Source: CAZWSE01 sp964636575 (GTDB lineage Bacteria > Pseudomonadota > Alphaproteobacteria > Rhodobacterales > Rhodobacteraceae). Taken from it: DNA of 35,168 nt. The notes under the pieces are model-generated. The model did no database searches, was not told the DNA's origin, and was given only the letters and a program-made list of their open reading frames with translations. Positions 1 through 7,825 of the stretch are shown here, in pieces. Location of the stretch: contig CAZWSE010000030.1 in the NCBI GenBank assembly GCA_964636575.1, positions 1 to 35,168 on the forward strand, read 5' to 3'. Made by a program: the position numbers and the translations under genes. The first letter of the stretch is position 1, and the number at the start of each line of letters is the position of its first letter.

Positions 1-2
1 TG

Positions 3-59
3 TTCTTGCTTTACTACTTCCCTGTGATCGTGACGTTCTTGCCTGATCTGTTGAAGTAA
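3..59 (+). CDS. C-terminal fragment of a membrane protein, probably TRAP transporter large permease (DctM)
   Basis: Only the last 18 codons lie in the window, ending in TAA at 57-59. The fragment reads FLLYYFPVIVTFLPDLLK: a hydrophobic helix followed by a short amphipathic end with FP and LPDL. This is how many TRAP-type large permeases (DctM/SiaM, the membrane subunit that imports C4-dicarboxylates and similar acids) finish. A strong terminator follows at 85-110, consistent with the end of a transporter operon. The reading frame and hydrophobic character are seen directly; the family is inferred from a short tail and could be another permease. Confidence 0.5.
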   Translation, partial: FLLYYFPVIVTFLPDLLK

Positions 60-84
60 AAGAAACTTCGAAAGTTATTCAAGG

Positions 85-110
85 AAAGGGGCCGTAGGGT
101 CCCTTTTCTT
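85..110 (+). terminator. Rho-independent terminator after the permease fragment
   Basis: A 9-bp stem (85-93 with 98-106, one G.T pair) around a GTAG loop is followed by a T-rich run. It sits 25 bases after the stop at 59 and points in the same direction. Confidence 0.75.
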
Positions 111-161
111 GTTAAAGACGTTGAAATGATAACTCTAAACGACAGGAGAACTGTGAAGTCT

Positions 162-977
162 CTAAACAGCTTTCGGGTGCGTCTGGGGCAGTTTTATATT
201 GGCCACTTGTTCCGCAATTGGATCTGTGGACAGCGGGTGTGTGTCGGCGCTGAAGTCTTCAGGATGTCGGACTTTTTGCCATTCGCCGCCCATATAAACC
301 TCAAGCCCTGAGAACTTGGACTTATAGCCCATCTTCTGACTGCCCGGGACCCAGTAGCCCAAGTAGACATAAGGCAGGCCCGCTTCCTTAGCGATATTGA
401 TATGGTCAAGGATCAAGTAAGTTCCAAGGCTGCTATTGGGACGGTCGGGCGTGTAGAAGGAATAAACCATGCTGAGCCCGTCGCTGAGCACATCGGTCAA
501 GCTGACCCCGATCAAACCCTCATCGTCTGTGTATTCGACCACACGGCTGCGAATAGGGGTTTCTTCGACCATCGCGGCAAATTCAAAGACATCCATATCG
601 GCCATACCGCCATCAGCATGGCGGCTGTCTAGGTAGCGACGAAAGAGGTCATACTGGTCTTCTGTGGCCCATGGAGAGGTTGCGCGCCGTTTGAGCGTTT
701 TGTTTCGGCGCATCGCCTTTTTCTGGCTTTTGGTCGGCTCAAAGGCATTTACGTCGATACGGGCAGACAGACACGCAGAGCATTCCGCGCAAGAGGGGCG
801 ATAGAGCACGTTTTGTGATCTTCTGAAGCCTTGTCGGGACAGGCTGTCGTTGAGCGTTTCGGCACCGTCGCCTTGCAAGGCTGTAAACAACTTCCTTTCC
901 ATCCGACCCTCAAGATAAGGGCAAGGCTGCGGCGCAGTTACATAGAACTGCGGAGCAATAGGAAGTGTGTGGCGCAT
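162..977 (-). CDS. bpt: Aspartate/glutamate leucyltransferase
   Basis: This 271-aa protein moves leucine from Leu-tRNA to the N-terminus of proteins starting with Asp or Glu, marking them for ClpS/ClpAP degradation (bacterial N-end rule). The N-terminal half has the family's Cys-rich motif (CAECSAC, about residues 58-64) after PCPYL near residue 20. The C-terminal half has the GNAT-like transferase fold with the conserved DG(L)S-YSFY-P and YLGYW stretches. Length is typical for Bpt (about 240-280 aa). The ATG at 977 is the first in-frame start. It is transcribed alone on the minus strand; about 100 bases separate it from the RDD gene upstream. Confidence 0.93.
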   Translation of the reverse strand: MRHTLPIAPQFYVTAPQPCPYLEGRMERKLFTALQGDGAETLNDSLSRQGFRRSQNVLYRPSCAECSACLSARIDVNAFEPTKSQKKAMRRNKTLKRRATSPWATEDQYDLFRRYLDSRHADGGMADMDVFEFAAMVEETPIRSRVVEYTDDEGLIGVSLTDVLSDGLSMVYSFYTPDRPNSSLGTYLILDHINIAKEAGLPYVYLGYWVPGSQKMGYKSKFSGLEVYMGGEWQKVRHPEDFSADTHPLSTDPIAEQVANIKLPQTHPKAV

Positions 978-1074
978 ATGAAACCCAATTGGTGTACCGG
1001 AAACCTAACAAATGGGCCGCAATAGTCCAAGAAGTCTTTTCTATTGTAGGTCTGTGCGAACCGGTGACCTCGGG

Positions 1075-1527
1075 TTAGGCCCGTTTGTTTACCATAACAG
1101 TGCCCAAACCGATATCTGTTAACCCCTGGCCGTTGGCGGTGGTCGCCATGAAAACCGCCGAAACCAACTGAACGGGCATGAAAATGCATGACACCAAGAA
1201 GCCAAAGCTGTGCCAAACGGCCTTCGACAGGTCCAAACGTTGACCCATGTGGTCTCGTAGTTCTATCGCGAAAAGCCGCATTCCCCATGTGGCAGAGCGG
1301 TTTGCGATGGTGACTGTTCGGTAGATCATGCTGACAACAAAAATGAGCATGGGCAGAACAAATGCGGCCAGTAAACCCGTCAAAAGGACAATGACGAGCA
1401 GCATGAAGAGGATAATCACCGTGTCAACGACCCAAGCCAAAAGCCGTTTAGTCGGCACATGAGCATAAAACTCCGGCTGTGTTGATGGGTCGGGCAGGTG
1501 ATCAAATGGAGGATCTGCGTAGGTCAT
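1075..1527 (-). CDS. RDD family membrane protein
   Basis: This is a 150-aa membrane protein with the RDD signature: Arg and Asp of RLLAWVVDT ahead of the first membrane helix, then TWGMRLFAIELRD in the middle, and two to three hydrophobic segments. RDD proteins are small integral membrane proteins, sometimes linked to ion transport or envelope functions; the specific role here is unknown. I place the start at MTYADPP (1527) because a longer in-frame extension to 1626 runs through the terminator hairpin of the upstream gene. It lies between bpt and the DUF2852 gene, all on the minus strand. Confidence 0.82.
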   Translation of the reverse strand: MTYADPPFDHLPDPSTQPEFYAHVPTKRLLAWVVDTVIILFMLLVIVLLTGLLAAFVLPMLIFVVSMIYRTVTIANRSATWGMRLFAIELRDHMGQRLDLSKAVWHSFGFLVSCIFMPVQLVSAVFMATTANGQGLTDIGLGTVMVNKRA

Positions 1528-1581
1528 AGGGTAAAGATCGGTTCTTTGCGTCAATATTTCAAGTTGGGGCCAGATAGCACA

Positions 1582-1605
1582 AAGGCCGCCTTTGAAAGCG
1601 GCCTT
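1582..1605 (-). terminator. Hairpin terminator after the DUF2852 gene
   Basis: A perfect 8-bp stem (1582-1589 with 1598-1605) with an 8-base loop follows the DUF2852 stop at 1627. In minus orientation the trailing T-run is short, so termination may be partial, leaving some read-through into the RDD gene. Confidence 0.55.
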
Positions 1606-1626
1606 AAGGCTTTGGTTTGGGGCCAA

Positions 1627-2055
1627 TTAGTCTTGGCGATCTTCATCTTTGTCGGCCGATTTGGCGCGATCATCCATGAACTGGTCGAACTCGGCCTTGT
1701 CTTTGGCGTCACGCAGACGTTCAAGGAAGGCTTCAAAGTTGTGTTGTTCATCTTCCAACCGGCGCAGTGTGTCTGCCCGGTAGGCGTCAAAGGCGCTGTT
1801 TCCGGTTGAGGTGGTCATACCCCGAAACTGATTGCGACGGGATTTGCGCATAGCGCAAGAAGAGGAAGAAGAGAACATACGTTTGCTCCAGATCATATAG
1901 GCCAGAAGGGCGAGGCCGACGGGCCAGACGAAGATGAATCCAAGGACCATGGCACCGATCCACGCGGGTTTGCCGCGTTCGTCCAGCCATGCTTCTGCAC
2001 GGGCAAACCATCCCATACGGGGCTGGTACGTGGATGTTTCAGTGTATGCGGTCAT
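1627..2055 (-). CDS. DUF2852 family protein
   Basis: This 142-aa protein has one strong membrane helix (about residues 30-57, after an amphipathic N-terminus with WLDERGKP) and a charged, coiled-coil-prone cytoplasmic tail: YRADTLRRLEDEQHNFEAFLERLRDAKDK, about residues 92-120. This matches DUF2852, a family common in Alphaproteobacteria without assigned function. The cluster FSSSSSC-AMRKSRRN just after the helix is basic, consistent with a cytoplasmic stop-transfer. It is probably monocistronic: a hairpin follows it, and its upstream region (2056-2169) carries two closely similar palindromes, suggesting dedicated transcriptional control. Confidence 0.85.
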   Translation of the reverse strand: MTAYTETSTYQPRMGWFARAEAWLDERGKPAWIGAMVLGFIFVWPVGLALLAYMIWSKRMFSSSSSCAMRKSRRNQFRGMTTSTGNSAFDAYRADTLRRLEDEQHNFEAFLERLRDAKDKAEFDQFMDDRAKSADKDEDRQD

Positions 2056-2084
2056 GTTTGGTCTCCGGTCTTTGATTACAGTTG

Positions 2085-2103
2085 ATGTGAATGTCTTTCA
2101 CAT
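2085..2103. promoter_or_regulatory. Operator-like palindrome 1 upstream of DUF2852
   Basis: ATGTGAA-TGTCT-TTCACAT: perfect 7-bp arms with a 5-base spacer, 30 bases before the DUF2852 start codon. A near copy lies at 2142-2160. The core is TGT-N11-ACA; the binding protein is unknown. Confidence 0.55.
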
Positions 2104-2141
2104 TACCAAGATGGGAGTTGTTTTCGTGGTTGCAATGCTTG

Positions 2142-2160
2142 ATGTGAATGTTTTTTACAT
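2142..2160. promoter_or_regulatory. Operator-like palindrome 2 upstream of DUF2852
   Basis: ATGTGAA-TGTTT-TTTACAT: same 7-5-7 layout and same left arm as the copy at 2085-2103, with one arm mismatch. Start-to-start distance is 57 bp. Two copies in a 114-bp intergenic space point to a dimeric regulator binding twice. Confidence 0.55.
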
Positions 2161-2163
2161 TAA

Positions 2164-2181
2164 TTCACTTTATGCAGTGAA
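2164..2181. repeat. Inverted repeat at the ybaK 3' end
   Basis: TTCACT-TTATGC-AGTGAA, with 6-bp perfect arms, overlaps the stop codon of the YbaK-type gene (2170-2172). It could be a weak terminator hairpin for that gene or a further regulator site, since its arms share TTCAC with the neighbouring palindromes. Confidence 0.4.
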
Positions 2182-2637
2182 ATCAGATGTTTGCGCGTCT
2201 GAGAGTTTCAATAAATCGGATCCTGAAATAGGGAATACATGATTTGGCGTGCCCGCAGCGGCCCAAACTTGGTCAAATTCCAACAGTTTAGGGTCAAGAA
2301 ATGCCTTTGGCGCGTTCAGATGACCTATGGGAGACACCCCACCGATCGCAAATCCGGTTTGAGCGCGGATAACAGCTGCATCTGCCTTGCCCAATGGCTC
2401 CCCTGCAAGCTCGGAGGCCTTGATTGCATCTACTTGGTTTGACCCTGCTGTGATGAACAAGATCACCGATCCGCTGTTCTGTCCCAAAAACATGATGGAT
2501 TTTGCGATTTGATCGACGTCACACCCAACGGCTGTCGCTGCGTCTTGAGCTGTTCTAGCCAACGCCGTTTCAAGAACGGAAGTCTCTAGACCAGCGGCCT
2601 CAAGTGCGGCGCGTACACGCTTTAGGCTTTTGCTCAT
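2170..2637 (-). CDS. YbaK/EbsC-type aminoacyl-tRNA deacylase
   Basis: This 155-aa single-domain protein belongs to the YbaK/ProX superfamily, which hydrolyses mischarged tRNAs (for example Cys-tRNA(Pro)). Family landmarks are the invariant Lys in QIAKSIMF, the SNQVD segment, and the GFAIGGVSPIGH loop typical of the YbaK fold. The ATG at 2637 is chosen; a TTG codon lies directly upstream in frame but has no better ribosome site. It is divergent from glnE, 79 bases apart. The exact tRNA substrate cannot be read from the sequence. Confidence 0.87.
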   Translation of the reverse strand: MSKSLKRVRAALEAAGLETSVLETALARTAQDAATAVGCDVDQIAKSIMFLGQNSGSVILFITAGSNQVDAIKASELAGEPLGKADAAVIRAQTGFAIGGVSPIGHLNAPKAFLDPKLLEFDQVWAAAGTPNHVFPISGSDLLKLSDAQTSDFTA

Positions 2638-2716
2638 CAATCTGCTCCGTACGAGAAATAAGTCCGAACCTGACGCCCCATTGACGCGGGTTCAAGGGGT
2701 GTTCACTTATATACTT

Positions 2717-5533
2717 ATGACCAACGCCCCATCACCAATCCGTATTCCACGAGCCTATCACCCAGATCGCGGGGCTGAGGCCAATATGGTGCTTGGCGAG
2801 CTGTCGGGAGACTTGCGGGAACTGATCGCGAATTCGGCGGCCTGTAGCCCGTATCTGGCTGGGTTGGTGCATAAAGAGGCCGCATGGATTGCTGAAGCCG
2901 TCACGAACGGTGATGCAGCCGTCCAGTCCGAACTCACCCGCCTGCGGAACTTGCCTCCAGATCATCGGGCGGACGGGCTGCGGCAGGCCAAACGACGTAT
3001 CGCTCTTTTGACGGCTGTTCTTGATCTTGGTGGGATATGGCCGCTTGAAACAGTGACCCAAACCCTAAGTGATTTCGCAGATTTAGCATGTGATCTGGCC
3101 TTAAAAGACGCTTTGGCCGTTCAAATCAAACGCGGTAAAGTGCCGGGGCTTACCGAAGACGACTTGCACGACGCAGGTGGGTTGACGGTGCTTGCTATGG
3201 GCAAAATGGGCGCTGGAGAACTGAATTACTCGTCCGACATCGATCTCATTTGCCTCTTCGATGAAACGCGCTTCGATGAAGCTGATTTTCACAATGCTCG
3301 TACGGGGTTCGTGCGCGCAACCCGCGCTATGTGTGCCACGCTGAGCGATCAAACCGGCGAAGGCTATGTCTTTCGTACCGATCTGAGGCTTAGGCCTGAT
3401 CCAGCGGTGACCCCCGTTTGCATGGCGATGGAAGCGGCTGAACGGTACTATGAAAGCCTTGGCAGGACATGGGAGCGGGCAGCATACATCAAAGCGCGCC
3501 CCTGTGCCGGCGATCTTGCTGCGGGGCAAAAGTTTTTGAAAAACCTGCGTCCCTTTGTCTGGCGCAGACATCTGGATTTTGCTGCAATTCAAGATGCACA
3601 TGATATGCGATTGGCCATACGAGATCACAAAGGCCTCGGTGGGAAAATGACCCTTGAGGGGCACAACATGAAGCTAGGTCGGGGCGGGATCAGAGAGATT
3701 GAGTTTTTTACCCAAACTCGCCAGATCATTGCCGGCGGGCGCGATGTTGCTTTGCGCGTGCGCGGCACTGTCGACGGCCTGACCGCTCTTGCTGATAAAG
3801 AGTGGATCGGCCCAGATGTGGCATCGACACTGACCGATCACTATAGGCATCACCGCTTGGTTGAGCATCGGTTGCAAATGGTAAACGACGCCCAAACCCA
3901 CAGTCTTCCAAAAGACGCAGATGGTTTTGAGCGTCTGGCAGCGATGATGGACACGGACGTAGCAAGTCTGCGCGCGGAATTGGAAGAGCGTCTGAATGAA
4001 GTGCACAGCCTTACGGAAGGGTTTTTTGCACCGGATACGGTCGATGTCGCTGCCCAAACCCACGGATTTGACAAGGCTGTCACGGATCGGTGGTCGAGCT
4101 ATCCGGCGTTTAGGTCTGAACGGGCAGGGCAGGTGTTTGACCGCATCAAGCCAGACCTCTTTCGTAAACTCTCACAAGCGCCTAAGCCGGATGAGGCATT
4201 GCTCGCGTTGGACGGGTTTCTTTCGGGGCTGCCCGCAGGGGTTCAGTTGTTTTCGCTTTTTGAAGCGAACCCTCAGTTAATTGATCTATTGGTGGACATT
4301 GTTTCGACCTCGCCGTCTTTGGCGGATCATTTGGCGCGAAACTCATCCGTTTTTGATGCTGTTATTGGCGGTGACTTCTTTGATGCATGGCCTGGCGTTG
4401 ATGCGTTAGAGGCCGAAGCGAGCGCGCTTCTGGCGCAAGAACCGGATTATGAAACCCAGCTTGATACGGCGCGCCGATGGGCGAAAGAATGGCATTTTCG
4501 AATTGGGGTGCATCTGCTGCGTGGACTTGTTTCCGCTGAAGACGCAGGCCTCCAGTACGGTGACTTGGCCCGTGCCACTTTGCGTGCGATCTGGCCTTTG
4601 GTTTGCGCTCAGTTCGAAGCCAAGCACGGCCCGCAGCCTGGTCGTGGGGCGAGTGTTCTGGCGATGGGCTCAATGGGAGCAGGTCGTTTGAATGCGGGGT
4701 CCGATCTTGATTTGATCGTTGTCTACGATCCTCAAGACACTGAACATTCGGACGGGCGCAGGCCTTTACCATCGCGCCAATATTACGCGCGGCTGACGCA
4801 GGCGATGATTACCGCTCTTACTGCGCAAATGTCACAGGGCAGGCTATATGAGGTCGACATGCGGCTGCGGCCTTCTGGCAGCAAGGGACCGGTTGCGACG
4901 AGTTGGCAAAGTTTTGTAAGCTACCAGTCAACAGAAGCTTGGGTCTGGGAACACCTTGCTTTGACACGTGCGAGTGTTGTGGCAGGCGCGCAAGATCTGG
5001 CAAAAGACATTGAAACGTTTCGACATTCGGTTTTGGCCCAAGGCGGTGATCCGCGCCGCGTTGTCCCGGCCGTTGTTGAAATGCGCGACCGAATTGCCGC
5101 GGCCAAGCAGCCTAGCGGACCTTGGGACGGAAAAATTGGCCCCGGCAGGCTTCAAGATATTGAGTTGTTCGCCCAAGCAGCCTTGTTGTGCGCGCAATCG
5201 CCGGCCAGCGACATTCAAACGGGCCTTGCTGCGGCGCAGGGGCTGGGGTGGCTAGAAAAGTCAGATGCGGCGTTGCTTGGTGAGGTCTACCGCCAGTGTT
5301 GGAGCATCCAGCTTGGTGGCCGGTTGCTGGCGGAGAATACACTTGATCTTGACCGTGTCGGGCAAGGTGGCACGAAGTTCTTGCTGAAAGTTCTGGCGGA
5401 AGCAGACCTGAAAGTGGCGTTCTCGGACGGTATTGAGGTTGTGGAACAGGCTTTGCTATCGCAGTACGCAAAGGCGGCTGAAGTGATTTCAAGTGCTTTG
5501 GCGATGTTGGACGATCAAGGAGTATCCCCATGA
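2717..5533 (+). CDS. glnE: Bifunctional glutamine synthetase adenylyltransferase/adenylyl-removing enzyme
   Basis: GlnE adds AMP to, and removes it from, glutamine synthetase under control of PII/GlnB, setting nitrogen assimilation to the glutamine level. Two nucleotidyltransferase domains are visible: GAGELNYSSDIDLI near residue 171 (N-terminal, removase) and GAGRLNAGSDLDLIV near residue 661 (C-terminal, adenylylating), each with the metal-binding SD-x-D pair. Between them lies the helical linker. The 938-aa length is normal. I take the ATG at 2717 (MTNAPSPI...PRAYHPDRGAEA), which matches the usual alphaproteobacterial N-terminus; a TTG 87 bases upstream would overlap the divergent ybaK-type gene. 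The downstream small gene overlaps it by four bases. Confidence 0.95.
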   Translation: MTNAPSPIRIPRAYHPDRGAEANMVLGELSGDLRELIANSAACSPYLAGLVHKEAAWIAEAVTNGDAAVQSELTRLRNLPPDHRADGLRQAKRRIALLTAVLDLGGIWPLETVTQTLSDFADLACDLALKDALAVQIKRGKVPGLTEDDLHDAGGLTVLAMGKMGAGELNYSSDIDLICLFDETRFDEADFHNARTGFVRATRAMCATLSDQTGEGYVFRTDLRLRPDPAVTPVCMAMEAAERYYESLGRTWERAAYIKARPCAGDLAAGQKFLKNLRPFVWRRHLDFAAIQDAHDMRLAIRDHKGLGGKMTLEGHNMKLGRGGIREIEFFTQTRQIIAGGRDVALRVRGTVDGLTALADKEWIGPDVASTLTDHYRHHRLVEHRLQMVNDAQTHSLPKDADGFERLAAMMDTDVASLRAELEERLNEVHSLTEGFFAPDTVDVAAQTHGFDKAVTDRWSSYPAFRSERAGQVFDRIKPDLFRKLSQAPKPDEALLALDGFLSGLPAGVQLFSLFEANPQLIDLLVDIVSTSPSLADHLARNSSVFDAVIGGDFFDAWPGVDALEAEASALLAQEPDYETQLDTARRWAKEWHFRIGVHLLRGLVSAEDAGLQYGDLARATLRAIWPLVCAQFEAKHGPQPGRGASVLAMGSMGAGRLNAGSDLDLIVVYDPQDTEHSDGRRPLPSRQYYARLTQAMITALTAQMSQGRLYEVDMRLRPSGSKGPVATSWQSFVSYQSTEAWVWEHLALTRASVVAGAQDLAKDIETFRHSVLAQGGDPRRVVPAVVEMRDRIAAAKQPSGPWDGKIGPGRLQDIELFAQAALLCAQSPASDIQTGLAAAQGLGWLEKSDAALLGEVYRQCWSIQLGGRLLAENTLDLDRVGQGGTKFLLKVLAEADLKVAFSDGIEVVEQALLSQYAKAAEVISSALAMLDDQGVSP

Positions 5534-5799
5534 AAGGTGATATGCTGGACCCAAAGGCGTTGGTCTACGAATCCTTTCGGATCGAAGGGATCACAGCGGC
5601 AGAGTGTCGAACTATCTTTCTGGACTGGGCGCTGAGTTTGCCGGTGGAACACGACACAGCGACGTCACTTAAGCTGTTGATAGAAAAGTATTCTCCAGAT
5701 TTTCCGGATCACCCGATGACCGAGGTCATGCGCCAAGGATTGACAACAATGGGCACGCCCCGGCGGCGCGGCGGTTGGCGGTCCAGACCCCGAAACTAA
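5530..5799 (+). CDS. Small conserved-looking protein of unknown function, coupled to glnE
   Basis: This 89-aa protein starts at an ATGA overlap with the glnE stop, so the two are translationally coupled. It is acidic with a helical core (YESFRIEGITAAECRTIFLDWALSLP) and ends in a strongly basic tail, RRRGGWRSRPRN. I do not recognise a named family. The tight overlap and ordinary codon use argue that it is real. A role near nitrogen control is possible from position only. No signal peptide or membrane segment is visible. Confidence 0.72.
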   Translation: MKGDMLDPKALVYESFRIEGITAAECRTIFLDWALSLPVEHDTATSLKLLIEKYSPDFPDHPMTEVMRQGLTTMGTPRRRGGWRSRPRN

Positions 5800-5867
5800 A
5801 CATTAACCATTGTGTTCAGTTTCATGTTGCTGGCGTCAAATTGGCCCAAAGTTGCCACATTCTCCCG

Positions 5868-5882
5868 TTAACTTTTCGTTAA
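5868..5882. promoter_or_regulatory. CtrA-type binding site
   Basis: TTAA-N7-TTAA, an exact match to the full CtrA consensus known from Caulobacter. It lies 43 bases before the start of the lipoprotein gene at 5925. Both half-sites form GTTAAC. A further TTAA-containing half-site-like stretch is found near 5803. Confidence 0.55.
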
Positions 5883-5924
5883 CAGCAACCGCCACCTCGA
5901 AAGAAACGAGGGTGAGGAGAAAAG

Positions 5925-6575
5925 ATGAAACTAATCCGCACATCCCTTTTTGTTGCCGCCGCCGCCGCGTTGAGCGCCTGCGCCAACGTTGAAACAGCCT
6001 CGCGTAATGCACCCTACCAAGCGCAGCCAAGTCTTTCGGCCGTAGACCAGCAAACAGAAACAGCGCAGCTTCGTGTTGCGTCCTATTCTGTCAAAGTTCC
6101 TGACACTTTGAGGGTTTCTGAAGCGAACGCATACTACCCAAAAGGTGATATCGTGTGGCGTGGCGACCCCATGGGCAACCGGTATGAACAGGTCGAAGCT
6201 ATTTTCGAAGACAGCCTGTCACGGTCTGCATCCTCCAGCGCGAACGGTTATCCTGTAAACGTGCACATCGAAGTCGTGCGTTTCCATGCATTGACTGAAA
6301 AAGCCCGATACACTGTCGGAGGTGTGCATGCCATCACTTTCAAAATGCAGATCATCGACCCGAAAACAAACGAGTTGATGACAGAGCCGCGTTTGGTTGA
6401 GGCCGATCTAGAAGCGTTCGGCGGCAGCGCTGCAATTAGGGCCGAGGCACGCGGACATACCCAAAAAGCTCGTATTACGGCTCATCTGGCGGAAGTTATC
6501 CGCCAAGAGCTAACCCGCAAGAGCGGTTACACCAACGAACGCCTTGGTTTTTATCAGGCTGTGAACAAGCTCTAG
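5925..6575 (+). CDS. DUF6778-type lipoprotein
   Basis: This 216-aa protein has a lipoprotein signal: MKLIRTSLFVAAAAALSAC with lipobox LSAC and the acylated Cys at residue 19. The mature part (SYSVKVPDTLRVSEANAYYPKGDIVWRGDPMGNRYEQV...) resembles the Rhodobacteraceae family I know as DUF6778, of unknown function. It probably sits on the periplasmic face of an envelope membrane. The start is supported by GAGGAGAAAAG just upstream. It is preceded by an exact CtrA box and followed by a terminator-like hairpin at 6605-6630, so it is likely its own transcription unit, possibly tied to cell cycle, motility or gene-transfer-agent control as CtrA regulons are in this group. Confidence 0.72.
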   Translation: MKLIRTSLFVAAAAALSACANVETASRNAPYQAQPSLSAVDQQTETAQLRVASYSVKVPDTLRVSEANAYYPKGDIVWRGDPMGNRYEQVEAIFEDSLSRSASSSANGYPVNVHIEVVRFHALTEKARYTVGGVHAITFKMQIIDPKTNELMTEPRLVEADLEAFGGSAAIRAEARGHTQKARITAHLAEVIRQELTRKSGYTNERLGFYQAVNKL

Positions 6576-6604
6576 GGTTTCATCGACCCAGATTAATGAT
6601 TAGG

Positions 6605-6630
6605 AGGGCGCTTATGACAGCGCCCTTTTC
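6605..6630 (+). terminator. Terminator-like hairpin containing the next gene's start codon
   Basis: A perfect 8-bp stem, AGGGCGCT (6605-6612) with AGCGCCCT (6619-6626), is followed by TTTTC. The 6-base loop holds the ATG (6614) of the methyltransferase gene, and the left arm holds most of its ribosome site (GGAGGG, 6603-6608). It can both end the upstream lipoprotein transcript and hide the downstream start. Confidence 0.6.
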
Positions 6631-7825
6631 TATTTCCGACCGTCCCGTCGTCCGTATGATGCCCAAAGCCAATGCGCAGGCCATTCGTCATGGCTTTCCT
6701 TGGGTTTATTCTAACGAACTGGTTATGGACCGGCGTACGAAGGCCTTGCAGCCAGGGGCTTTGGCCGAATTGCAAGATGCCAACCGTGTTCCACTAGCTG
6801 TTGTCGCAATGAACACAGGATCCAAAATTGGGGCGCGTGTTCTTGATCGGCGTCCTGATTGTCTGATTGACCAAGCGTGGTTTGAAGCCCGAGTTTCGCG
6901 CGCTTTGATATTGCGGGAAAAACTGTTCGACGCACCTTTCTACCGTTTGATCCACGCCGAAGCTGACGGCTTGCCGGGCGTCATTGTGGACCGTTTCGGT
7001 GATACATGTGTCTTACAACCTAATGCGGCTTGGGCCGAAACCCATTTAGAGCTTTTGTTGGACGCGCTGATTTCCGTGACCGGCGTTAGCTGTGTCTACA
7101 AGAACGCGTCTGGACGGACCCGTGGCCTTGAAGGTTTGGATGACATGAGCGCAGTCGTGCGTGGCGCAGCGCCAGACGGGCCTGTTGCGGTGTCCATGAA
7201 CGGAGCGATTTACATGGCTGATCTGCTGGGGGGACAGAAAACGGGACTCTATTTTGACCAACGTCCGAACCACGCCTTTGCCGCCAATTTGGCGCGGTCC
7301 GGCGCGCGGGTTTTGGATGTATTTTCACATGTTGGTGGGTTTTCGCTGGCGTGCTTGGCGGCAGGTGCAACCCATGCAACCGCGGTTGATGGATCGGCGC
7401 CAGCGCTTGCTTTGGCGACGGCAGGCGCGGCTGAGATGGGGCAGTCTGAAGCCTTTGAAACACGCCAAGGTGACGCCTTTGATGTACTAACAGCCCTCGG
7501 AGAAGAAGGGGCCAAATTCGATGTGGTGATTTGTGATCCACCTGCCTTTGCACCATCGAAACCGGCATTGGATGCTGGGCTTCGTGCCTATGAACGTGTT
7601 GCGCGTCTGGCAGCACCGCTCGTGGCTGAGAACGGTGTTTTGGGCCTTTGTTCGTGTTCACACGCGGCCGATTTGACTAAGTTTCGACAAGCGAGCGTGC
7701 GTGGGATTGGTCGCGCAGGGCGACAAGGTACTTTGATCCACACTGGTTTTGCAGGGCCGGATCATCCAATGCTACCGCAGCTTGCAGAAAGCGGCTACCT
7801 GAAGTCGGTGTTCTTCCGGCTGTGA
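6614..7825 (+). CDS. Class I SAM-dependent rRNA methyltransferase, RlmI-like
   Basis: This 403-aa protein has the RlmI/RlmK layout: an N-terminal PUA-like domain (about residues 10-85, with AIRHGFPWVYSNEL), a central domain with HAEADGLPGVIVDRFG, and a Rossmann methyltransferase domain. SAM motif I is VLDVFSHVGGFSL near residue 233, and the catalytic DPPAF motif is near residue 306. The family makes m5C in 23S rRNA; the exact base is not deducible. The ATG at 6614 is preferred over one at 6596 because AGGAGG stands six bases before it. It overlaps the PIN gene by four bases at its end. Confidence 0.88.
   Translation: MTAPFSISDRPVVRMMPKANAQAIRHGFPWVYSNELVMDRRTKALQPGALAELQDANRVPLAVVAMNTGSKIGARVLDRRPDCLIDQAWFEARVSRALILREKLFDAPFYRLIHAEADGLPGVIVDRFGDTCVLQPNAAWAETHLELLLDALISVTGVSCVYKNASGRTRGLEGLDDMSAVVRGAAPDGPVAVSMNGAIYMADLLGGQKTGLYFDQRPNHAFAANLARSGARVLDVFSHVGGFSLACLAAGATHATAVDGSAPALALATAGAAEMGQSEAFETRQGDAFDVLTALGEEGAKFDVVICDPPAFAPSKPALDAGLRAYERVARLAAPLVAENGVLGLCSCSHAADLTKFRQASVRGIGRAGRQGTLIHTGFAGPDHPMLPQLAESGYLKSVFFRL

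Noticed and set aside
2630..2716. Upstream TTG start for glnE
   Set aside because: It would overlap the start of the divergent ybaK-type gene; the ATG at 2717 matches the expected N-terminus.
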